From NCBI GenBank assembly GCA_030041985.1, contig JASIAM010000263.1, positions 1-44,935 of the forward strand: DNA of 44,935 bases, written 5' to 3'. A model generated the notes under the pieces. That model did not search any database. It saw nothing but the letters and a program-made list of their open reading frames with translations, and had not been told where the DNA came from. Each line of letters opens with the position of its first letter. Position 1 is the stretch's first letter. This DNA is from Bryobacteraceae bacterium (GTDB lineage Bacteria > Acidobacteriota > Terriglobia > Bryobacterales > Bryobacteraceae). Positions 10,316 to 17,414 of the stretch are shown here, one piece after another. The position numbers were made by a program, and so were the translations under genes.

Positions 10316-10338
10316 AATTCTGTAGATACTACAGAATT
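10316..10338. promoter_or_regulatory. Perfect 23-bp palindrome between divergent genes, candidate operator
   Basis: AATTCTGTAG at 10316-10325 and CTACAGAATT at 10329-10338 are perfect inverted arms around ATA. The site lies 28 bp before the transglycosylase ATG and 41 bp before the chemoreceptor GTG, a position suited to a dimeric regulator controlling one or both genes. A -10-like TAGTAT sits just downstream of it on the plus strand. Arms this long and exact, in a GC-rich genome, are unlikely by chance. The binding protein is unknown. Confidence 0.6.
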
Positions 10339-10365
10339 GCTCGCCGCCTGCCGATAGTATGCTTG

Positions 10366-11028
10366 ATGGCTCCGAAACGCAGATCCCGATGCGTCCTGCT
10401 TTTGATCGCCCTGCCCGCGTTTGCCCAAAATGGCCCACCCCGGGACCAAGCGCCTCCGGCGGCGCAAGGGGATCCTGCTGCGGCTATGCGTGAGGCGATC
10501 GCTAAACAACGCGCGGCCATGGAAATCCAGCGCGAAGCGGCGCACAAGCAGGCGGACCTACTGCGCCTGGAACCGCTGGTTGTCCACGTCACCGGAGGTC
10601 CGGCTGCGGGTGAACCCGTGAACTTCGACTGTGATCCCATCCCGGATACGACGGTAAATCCTCTCATTGAGGGCGCAGCCAAATCCAATCATCTCGAAAC
10701 TGACCTGCTGCGCGCCGTCATCCGCCAGGAATCACAGTTTCACCCGTGCGCGGTTTCCGATAAGGGCGCTGAGGGCCTGATGCAATTGATGCCTTCTACA
10801 ATTGAACAATTCGGCGTAACCGACGCATTCGATGCCAAACAGAGCATCGATGCCGGGGCCAAGTATCTGAAGCAACTGTTCGACCGGTACAAAGGGAAGC
10901 TGGACCTGGTGCTAGGCGCATATAACGCGGGACCGGCTGCGGTGGACGATGCCAAGGGTGTTCCTGATATTCCCGAGACACGCGACTATGTGCAATCGAT
11001 TCTGGAAAGCCTGACGAAGCAACCATGA
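10366..11028 (+). CDS. Lytic transglycosylase, SLT family
   Basis: The enzyme cleaves the MurNAc-GlcNAc bond of peptidoglycan with formation of 1,6-anhydroMurNAc. The protein of 220 residues has an N-terminal basic and hydrophobic stretch (MAPKRRSRCVLLLIALPAFAQN) acting as a signal peptide, then a proline/alanine/glutamine-rich linker of about 45 residues. The SLT catalytic domain occupies about residues 95-215: the catalytic glutamate lies in IRQESQFHP, followed by GAEGLMQLMPST and LGAYNAGPAAV, the three classic motifs. An in-frame TTG directly precedes the chosen ATG. The leader is very short or absent after the -10-like TAGTAT, so translation may be leaderless. It converges with the aminomethyltransferase-like gene downstream. 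Confidence 0.92.
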   Translation: MAPKRRSRCVLLLIALPAFAQNGPPRDQAPPAAQGDPAAAMREAIAKQRAAMEIQREAAHKQADLLRLEPLVVHVTGGPAAGEPVNFDCDPIPDTTVNPLIEGAAKSNHLETDLLRAVIRQESQFHPCAVSDKGAEGLMQLMPSTIEQFGVTDAFDAKQSIDAGAKYLKQLFDRYKGKLDLVLGAYNAGPAAVDDAKGVPDIPETRDYVQSILESLTKQP

Positions 11029-11060
11029 TGACGCTGCGCCACGGATGGGTCCACAACGAT

Positions 11061-12434
11061 TTACGTCGTCCGATATGCTTCCCGTGCCACTTCGGAATAT
11101 GGCACTGCTGCAACCTTCGCGCGCATCTCTACAGGAACGTGCGGTTCCACGGTCAGTTTCGACCCCGTGCCCGGCTCCTCGCCCCAGACAAAGGTGACGT
11201 CATTGCCCGGCTGGGCGTGTTCCTTGTTCAGAATCGCCAGCGTCAACATCTTGCCTTCATTGGAGCTGTAGCCGATCCAGGTGGAAATGCCGATGGTCTT
11301 GCCGTTCTTCATGACTCTGTCGTAGGGCCAGGTGGAATACACCGCCGAAGGGAAATCAATGTACTTGGCGCGGTCCCCGTTTTGGAACATCGTTCGCATC
11401 GCTTTCAGTACATCCTCTTCATTGAGCACCAAAGTGACTTTGGTCCGCTTCACGTCCTGCGACATTTTCTCGAGTGCTTCCCTTCCCACAAAGTCATGAT
11501 CGAACTTGATGCTCGTTGCATAGCCGAGGTCGTAAGGACTCAAGTAATAGTCTTCGATATTCTCCGAATAAAAACTGCCGCCGAGCGAACATACGGCTTC
11601 GTAACTGTTGGCTGGCAGCCACTCCCGGTATTTTTTCATTTTAGGGCTGGTGTACACGGCGGGCAGAGGCGAAGGGATCCAGCCCGACTCCAGCGTATTC
11701 GAAGAATACGCTCGCGCACCCGACAATCGCAGGCCGAACTCCTTGCCGGCAGCGACGATCGCGTCCTTCACCGCATCTCCATCTGCCCAGGGGCCGAAAA
11801 GCTCAAAGCCGGGCTGACCGACCATGCCATGACGCAACGCGCTAACCGATTTCCCCGCGATCGTGAAAGTCGCCATGTGGAAGAATTTGACTGGCGGCAC
11901 CGGACCGCCCAACACCTTCTCCATCACCTGCATGGCATTCGGGCCCTGCACCTGGTAGCGGTAAGCCTTCCGCACGTAGGGACCCGTCGGGCCGGCCGAT
12001 CTCTCATCGCGCGTCAGCTTAACGTTGTAGCCGCCGGTTTCGGCATGATACTGCACCCAATTGTGTACCGAGGGACGGCCCACCAGATTGAACAGATTCT
12101 CGCCCAGGCAGAACAGAATGACGTCTCCAATCACATACCCTTCCGGATTACAGGGGGCGTACTGTTTGGCCTTGTTGGGACCGAAATTTTTGAACGAGTT
12201 GGTACCCAGATAGGAAAGCAGCTTGAGCGCGTCCGGCCCTTCCACGTACATGTCCGTCATGTGATAGGACTGATTAAACAGAATGCAGGTCTTCTGCCAG
12301 GCGTGCTGCTCATCCCGCCAGTTCGTGTATTCGCTCTGCACCACGGGGTAGACGTACGGGCCGATTGCCGAATTGCGCAATAGCTTTACGGGGGTGGCTT
12401 TTTGTAAGAGCGATTCCAAGCTCTGTTGACTCAT
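11061..12434 (-). CDS. GcvT-fold protein, LigM/DesA-like O-demethylase candidate
   Basis: The 457-residue protein belongs to the aminomethyltransferase (GcvT) fold. It resembles most closely, from memory, the tetrahydrofolate-dependent aryl O-demethylases LigM (vanillate/3-O-methylgallate) and DesA (syringate) of sphingomonads: similar length, the N-terminal YTNWRDEQHAWQKTCILFNQSYHM segment, DALKLLSYLGTNSFKNF, and LRHGMVGQPGFELFGPW. In that family the methyl group of a methoxy-aromatic is passed to THF. No other lignin-monomer gene is near (no ring dioxygenase, methylene-THF reductase or formyl-THF ligase), so the aromatic substrate is inferred only; dimethylsulfoniopropionate demethylase or a glycine-cleavage paralogue are alternatives. 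It is transcribed alone, convergent with the transglycosylase gene. Confidence 0.75.
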   Translation of the reverse strand: MSQQSLESLLQKATPVKLLRNSAIGPYVYPVVQSEYTNWRDEQHAWQKTCILFNQSYHMTDMYVEGPDALKLLSYLGTNSFKNFGPNKAKQYAPCNPEGYVIGDVILFCLGENLFNLVGRPSVHNWVQYHAETGGYNVKLTRDERSAGPTGPYVRKAYRYQVQGPNAMQVMEKVLGGPVPPVKFFHMATFTIAGKSVSALRHGMVGQPGFELFGPWADGDAVKDAIVAAGKEFGLRLSGARAYSSNTLESGWIPSPLPAVYTSPKMKKYREWLPANSYEAVCSLGGSFYSENIEDYYLSPYDLGYATSIKFDHDFVGREALEKMSQDVKRTKVTLVLNEEDVLKAMRTMFQNGDRAKYIDFPSAVYSTWPYDRVMKNGKTIGISTWIGYSSNEGKMLTLAILNKEHAQPGNDVTFVWGEEPGTGSKLTVEPHVPVEMRAKVAAVPYSEVAREAYRTT

Positions 12435-12842
12435 AGATTGTTTCAGATCTCTCTCAATAAATAATCGCCGTGGCGCCCTCTAATTGATCCCGGGCGCGCG
12501 GTTCGCGGAACGGATCAGTGTAGCACGGGCTGCGCGCAGCTTATGTTTTTCAGCCCGCAGTCAGAGCCGCCATAAGTTCTACGTATGCATCGTCATATTT
12601 GTTCAAAACTTCCGGTCCCGGAAATTCCGCCCGCCCCCGTGTCTATGCCGCGGCGTCGAGGGCGACGGCAAGAGAGCGATTGCCGCGAGGCGTCCGATTG
12701 GGGAATGCACCCATTGAATCTATCAGATTTGGGGACGGCTGGAAAGGCATTTTTGCATGCAGAGAAAGCCGGAGGGAAACGGATGCGCACAGGGCGAGTA
12801 CAGGAATGCGGAGCCAGAGCCGTCAATTCTCCACGGATTTGT
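12435..12842. other. Intergenic stretch without a convincing gene
   Basis: About 400 bases separate the divergent GcvT-fold gene and the cytochrome gene. The cytochrome frame is open back to 12585, but its extra 86 codons are rich in Arg/Pro/Cys and lack any recognised domain. The cytochrome's signal peptide begins later. Both genes' promoters should lie here; I could not pick convincing -35/-10 pairs. Confidence 0.5.
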
Positions 12843-14504
12843 ATGCAAACCATCGCGTTTCGCGATACCAACATTTTCGTACTCGGGAGTGATATACTCA
12901 CGCGGTTGTTTTCGAGACTCGCCATTCTTGTCGCAGTTGTCCGCTGCGCGGGCGCTGCCGATTCTGTGGGGAGCCAGGCGTGCGCGCGCTGTCACGCCGC
13001 GATTTACCGCAGTTTCATGGCAACGCCGATGGCGCATAGCAGCGGGCGGGTGGGAACGGGCGAGCCGAAGGAAAGTTTTGCGCACGCCGAATTTCGCGAT
13101 GCACGGGGCGCTTTCAGTTACCGCGTGGGGCAGCAAGCGGGGATGTATTATTTCGAGTTTGCCGAGCAGGACGCGAGGCAACCGGTGCGCGGACGGCGGC
13201 AGGTCGAGTACTTTGTGGGAAGCGGAGCGGCTGCCCGCAGTTATTTGATGAGCGCCGGCGGATTTCTGTATGAGGCGCCGGTCGCGTATTACCGCAACCT
13301 GGCGGCATGGAATGCGGCGCCCGGCTATGCAACGTTTGACTATCCTTATCTAACGCGACCCGTGCTTCCGGGGTGCCTGAACTGCCACGCGAGCGGGATC
13401 GAGCGGATTGCGGGCACGCAAAATGCTTACGCCTCTCCGCCGTTTCGGGAGGGTGGCGTAGGCTGCGAGCGGTGCCATGGGCCGGGAAGCGATCACATTG
13501 CGACGGGGCAGCCGATGATCAACCCGGCCAAGCTGGGCGCCGCCGAACGGGACAGTATCTGCGAGCAATGCCACCTTTCGGGCGAAATCCGCGTGCCCAA
13601 AGCGGGGAAAGACGACCTGAGTTTTCGTCCGGGCGGCCGCCTTGCGGACGTCCTGGCAGTATTCGTGCGCTCCGGCTCCTCATCAGAGATGAGAGTGACG
13701 AGCCACGTGGAGAACCTGGAACAGAGTGTTTGCAAGAGGGCGAGTGGCGATAAGCTATGGTGCGGTAGCTGTCACGATCCTCACTCCGTTCCGGCGGCCA
13801 ATGAGAAGGTTGCGTATTTTCGCGCCAAGTGTCTCGCCTGCCATCAGACCTCCGCATGCAGCGCCGCGGCATCATTGAGGAGAGCTAATGGTGACAACTG
13901 TACGGCGTGCCACATGCCGCGCAATCCGCCGAGCGACGTGGAGCACGTGGTTTTCACCGATCATGCCATCGCGCGGCATCCGCGGAGCGCCGCGAGCGAA
14001 CCGCCGATGGCTGCTGAGTTAGTGCCATATGGCGGCGGCGAGGGAAACGCGCGTGATTTAGGATTGGCCTATGCGATGGTGGGGCTGCGCGAGCAGAACG
14101 CCGTGTATCAGGATCGGGCATTCCAGCTTCTACAAAAGGCTGCGGAGAGCGGCGCGGCCGATACCGAGGCCCTGGCGTATTTGGCCGAGTTCTATCGCGA
14201 CCGCAAGGACGATGCGCACGCGCTGCCGCTCTATCAGGAAGTTTGGCGGAAGGACTCGGCGCAGGCTGCGGTAGCGGCAGCATTGGGGGCGTATCAGATG
14301 CAGTATGGCCATTTGGAAGAGGCCATCCGCTTCTGGAACCAGGCTCTCGCGATTAACCCGGCAATGGTCCTGGTGCGCACCAATCTCGCTACCGTACTGC
14401 TGCGGGCGGGGCGAGCGGAGGACGCGCGGGCAACTTTACGGGAGGCGTTGGAATTCAATCCCGCGTTTGCGGAGGCGAGGGAGCTTTTGGGGCGAATTAG
14501 ATAA
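12843..14504 (+). CDS. Secreted heptaheme c-type cytochrome with C-terminal TPRs
   Basis: Seven CXXCH heme-binding motifs are present in order: CARCH, CLNCH, CERCH, CEQCH, CGSCH, CLACH and CTACH. A hydrophobic segment, LFSRLAILVAVV, ending near CAGAADS is the export signal needed for periplasmic heme attachment. After the last heme motif and a short linker come at least three TPR-like units from about residue 400 (for example ALAYLAEFYRDRKDDAHALPLYQEVWR and the following helices), for protein contact. The layout resembles the cytochrome c-554/NrfA-related multiheme proteins with TPRs that are frequent in acidobacteria and planctomycetes. Electron partner unknown. The start is uncertain: ATG at 12843 gives an N-region of 22 residues, a TTG at 12906 would give a neater signal peptide, and the frame is open to 12585. 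Confidence 0.82.
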   Translation: MQTIAFRDTNIFVLGSDILTRLFSRLAILVAVVRCAGAADSVGSQACARCHAAIYRSFMATPMAHSSGRVGTGEPKESFAHAEFRDARGAFSYRVGQQAGMYYFEFAEQDARQPVRGRRQVEYFVGSGAAARSYLMSAGGFLYEAPVAYYRNLAAWNAAPGYATFDYPYLTRPVLPGCLNCHASGIERIAGTQNAYASPPFREGGVGCERCHGPGSDHIATGQPMINPAKLGAAERDSICEQCHLSGEIRVPKAGKDDLSFRPGGRLADVLAVFVRSGSSSEMRVTSHVENLEQSVCKRASGDKLWCGSCHDPHSVPAANEKVAYFRAKCLACHQTSACSAAASLRRANGDNCTACHMPRNPPSDVEHVVFTDHAIARHPRSAASEPPMAAELVPYGGGEGNARDLGLAYAMVGLREQNAVYQDRAFQLLQKAAESGAADTEALAYLAEFYRDRKDDAHALPLYQEVWRKDSAQAAVAAALGAYQMQYGHLEEAIRFWNQALAINPAMVLVRTNLATVLLRAGRAEDARATLREALEFNPAFAEARELLGRIR

Positions 14505-14540
14505 CTGTCACCTTTGAGCGATCGGCTCTCAGCCCATGGC

Positions 14541-16025
14541 TCACTTGCTGAGCTTGCCTTCGGGGGCGCCAAACTTTTTCAGTAGTGCTACAGTGCTGTC
14601 GTGGGGGACCGGTAGCTGAGTGACTACGTTTTTGCCCATGGCATAGTCGAGCGGGGTTAGGCCAAGCTTATTTTTGGCGGTGAGGCTTGCCCCTTGTTGG
14701 ACCAGGTACGCGACCAGGGTATCGGCGCCTCGCGCGGCCGCGCCATGGAGAGCTGTTTCGCCTCTGTCATTTGTCTGGTTGATATCCGGTTTCAGTTCCA
14801 TGGCCATTTTCAGAGCGGCGAGGGCATCGCTTTCCGAGCCGCGGGTGTTCTTGTCCCGGTAACCAACGCCGGCGGCAAACAGGAAGGCGGTGTTGCCGTC
14901 CTTGGTTTTGAGTTTCGGATCAGCGCCGTGATCGAGCAAAATTCGCATGGCGGCGGAATCGCCGGCTCTGGCAGCGCGCATCAGCGGAGTGGCGCCCGCA
15001 TCGAGAGTGATATCCCCGGAATCCATGCCGCTGCGGCCAGGAAGGTTCTTGGTCAACTGGGTGTTCGGGTTGGCGCCGCGCTCCAAAAGCGCCTGGATGA
15101 GATCGAGGCTTGGTAAGGGGTCGTCTTCTTTGCGGGAAGGCAAAGCAGAATAATCCTCATTGCGCAGGTCGAGCGCGGCATAGAGGGCGGCGCGTCCGCG
15201 CACATCGGCGATATTGGGATCGGCGCCGCGATCGAGGAGAAACTTGGCGAAGCTGTAGTGCTTGTTGAGAATCGAAATGACAAGCGCGCTGGTATTGTCG
15301 GCATCCACCTGGTTAACGTCAACTCCGCCATCCAGCATCACGCGGCCGGTATCGATGACGCCTTCGCGCGCGGCGAAGTTGAGAGCAGTGAGGCCTCCGC
15401 GGGCCATCGGCGTAACGGAAGATGCGGCGCTCAGCTTGGGCGTGGAGTTGTCGCGGGCGAGCGAGCGGACTTTCCAATCGGCGCCGCGCTCGAGCAGCAG
15501 TTTTACCACGGCGGGATGATGTTCGATGGCCGCCCACATGAGGGCCGTTTGCCCGCGGTAATTCTCTTTCGCGTTGACATCAGCGCCGTGATCGATGAGT
15601 AGCTTGACGGCATCGGCACTGCCGGAGCGGGCGGCCGACATGAGCACGGTTTCACCATCGGGAGTGACGGGAGTTTCGAGATCGGCCCCAGCCCGCAACA
15701 GCGTGTCGATCATGGCGGCGTTTCCCAGGTTCGCGGCTTCCGAGAGTGGGGTTACGCCATAGCGGTTGGCAAGCTTGGGATTAGCTCCGGCCTGGAGCAG
15801 CAGTTTAACCATCTCGATGTCATTCCAGTGGGCCGCCCATTGCAGCGCAGTGGTGCCATCTGGCTGGGGCGTATCGAGATTAGCGTGTTGGTGGATGAGG
15901 GCGAGCAGGGCGTCGCGGTTCTGATTCTGAGCGGCATCGGCGGGTGAAATGGAAGCGCCGTAAGCGGCGCCAAGGCTCCCAATGTAACCCAGGCCGAGGC
16001 CAATCGAAAAGATGACGGCTTTCAT
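14541..16025 (-). CDS. Secreted ankyrin-repeat protein
   Basis: The 494-residue protein has a signal peptide (residues 1-24, ISIGLGLGYIGSLGAAYGAS region) and then about ten or more ankyrin repeats. Consensus units are visible, such as DGTTALQWAAHWNDIEMVK, GVTPLSEAANLGNAAMIDTL, GQTALMWAAIEHHPAVVKLL and GETALHGAAARGADTLVAYL. Ankyrin arrays bind proteins and have no catalysis. It is the last gene of a three-gene set with DUF1592 and DUF1552 proteins; gaps are 13 and 23 bases, so co-transcription is very likely. The association suggests it scaffolds those proteins in the periplasm, which is inference. Overlong loops between some repeats (around residues 195-215 and 270-320) break the regular 33-residue period. 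Confidence 0.88.
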   Translation of the reverse strand: MKAVIFSIGLGLGYIGSLGAAYGASISPADAAQNQNRDALLALIHQHANLDTPQPDGTTALQWAAHWNDIEMVKLLLQAGANPKLANRYGVTPLSEAANLGNAAMIDTLLRAGADLETPVTPDGETVLMSAARSGSADAVKLLIDHGADVNAKENYRGQTALMWAAIEHHPAVVKLLLERGADWKVRSLARDNSTPKLSAASSVTPMARGGLTALNFAAREGVIDTGRVMLDGGVDVNQVDADNTSALVISILNKHYSFAKFLLDRGADPNIADVRGRAALYAALDLRNEDYSALPSRKEDDPLPSLDLIQALLERGANPNTQLTKNLPGRSGMDSGDITLDAGATPLMRAARAGDSAAMRILLDHGADPKLKTKDGNTAFLFAAGVGYRDKNTRGSESDALAALKMAMELKPDINQTNDRGETALHGAAARGADTLVAYLVQQGASLTAKNKLGLTPLDYAMGKNVVTQLPVPHDSTVALLKKFGAPEGKLSK

Positions 16026-16048
16026 GCGGCTCTCACCTCCAACAAGAC

Positions 16049-17401
16049 TTACACCTCCGAGAGAAGCCCGGTGCTATCGCCAACGCTGTCCTGGTGCACA
16101 CCAGCCTTATCCAGAATGGTGAGCAGCAGGTTCGACATGGGGGTGTTTTCCGGGTATTTGAGATGGCGGCCGCCTTTCATTTTTCCAGCCGCGCCGCCAG
16201 CGACAAATACGGGCAGGGGTGAGTGATTGTGGATGTTGCTGTTGCTCATGCCGCTGCCGTAGAGGACCAGAGTATGGTCGAGCAGGTTGCCATCGCCATC
16301 GCGCGTGGAGCGGAGTTTTTCGAGGAAATACGCCACCAGGCTCACATGATAGGTATTGATTCTGGTGAGATTTTCGAGGCGAGCCGGATTGTTTTGATGA
16401 TGAGAGGCCGGATGGAAGCCTTCCGAGATGTTGAGCATGGGGAAGGTGCGGTAGCTGACCTCGCGCGCCATCATGAAGGTGGAAATGCGCGTGATATCGG
16501 CCTGAAAGGCGACAGTCATGAGGTCGAACATGAGTTTGGTATGCGCCTGATGATCGTCAGGGATACCGGAGGGAGTGGCGGGGACGGCGATATTGGAATT
16601 GCTGTTCTGCTTTTCGGTGAGCTGAATGCGCCGCTCGATTTCGCGAACGGTATCGAGGTACTCGGCCACGCGGTTGCGGTCGTTGGCGCCGAGGCCGCGC
16701 TCGAGGTGGCGGATATCGCTGGTGACGGTATCGAGGATGCTGCGCTCCTGTTCGATCCGTTCCAGGCGCTCGGAGGCGGTGGCCCCATCGCCAAATAAGC
16801 GGTCGAAAACCACGCGCGGATTGATCTCCATGGGGAGCGGCGTGGTGGGGGTGCGCCACGAGATCGTATTCATGTAGGAGCAACTGAAACCTACGTCGCA
16901 GGACCCGACAAGACCGCTAAAATCCTCGGTAGCGAGTTCTAGTGAGGGCAAGGGAGTGTCCTGCCCGATTTTCTCCACAGCCATCTGATCGATGGTGGTG
17001 CCGGCCCGGATATCGGCTCCATCGGTGCGTTTCGGATGAACGCCGTTGAGATAGACGGCGGGAGAGCGCGTGTGATCGCCGCCATTATCGCCCGGTCCGG
17101 CGGGCGCAGCCATGCGGTGCGCCAGGTTGCTGACGACCACGAGCTGATTTTTATAGGGTTCGAGAGGCGCGAGGGTTCGGGAGAGATCGAAATCGGCGCC
17201 ATCGCCGATAGGTGTCCAGTTGTTGATGACCGCGCCATGGGGAATGAAACACAAACCGAGGCGGATTTGCGGCTGGGCGGCGGTGCGCGCCAGCGGGGTT
17301 TGCGCGGGAAGCATCGAATCCAGCAGGGGAAGCGCCAGGGTGACACCCATACCACGAAGAAACGTGCGGCGGGGAAGATGTTTTTTGGTAATCAGCCTCA
17401 T
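16049..17401 (-). CDS. DUF1552 protein with Tat-type signal
   Basis: The 450-residue protein starts with a twin-arginine signal, PRRTFLRGMGVTLALPLL, so it should cross the membrane folded. The body matches the DUF1552 family: GLCFIPHGAVINNWTP, then NGGDHTRSPAVYLNG, a central GFSCSYMNTISWRTPTTP with ENPRVVFDRLFG-like INPRVVFDRLFG, and near the end LDHTLVLYGSGMSNSNIHNHS followed by PVFVAGGAAG. From family knowledge the fold appears related to the alkaline phosphatase/DUF1501 group, but no activity is established. It is always met next to DUF1592-type cytochromes in planctomycetes and acidobacteria, as here. It ends 23 bases before the ankyrin gene. Confidence 0.9.
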   Translation of the reverse strand: MRLITKKHLPRRTFLRGMGVTLALPLLDSMLPAQTPLARTAAQPQIRLGLCFIPHGAVINNWTPIGDGADFDLSRTLAPLEPYKNQLVVVSNLAHRMAAPAGPGDNGGDHTRSPAVYLNGVHPKRTDGADIRAGTTIDQMAVEKIGQDTPLPSLELATEDFSGLVGSCDVGFSCSYMNTISWRTPTTPLPMEINPRVVFDRLFGDGATASERLERIEQERSILDTVTSDIRHLERGLGANDRNRVAEYLDTVREIERRIQLTEKQNSNSNIAVPATPSGIPDDHQAHTKLMFDLMTVAFQADITRISTFMMAREVSYRTFPMLNISEGFHPASHHQNNPARLENLTRINTYHVSLVAYFLEKLRSTRDGDGNLLDHTLVLYGSGMSNSNIHNHSPLPVFVAGGAAGKMKGGRHLKYPENTPMSNLLLTILDKAGVHQDSVGDSTGLLSEV

Positions 17402-17414
17402 ATCTTTGACCTCC

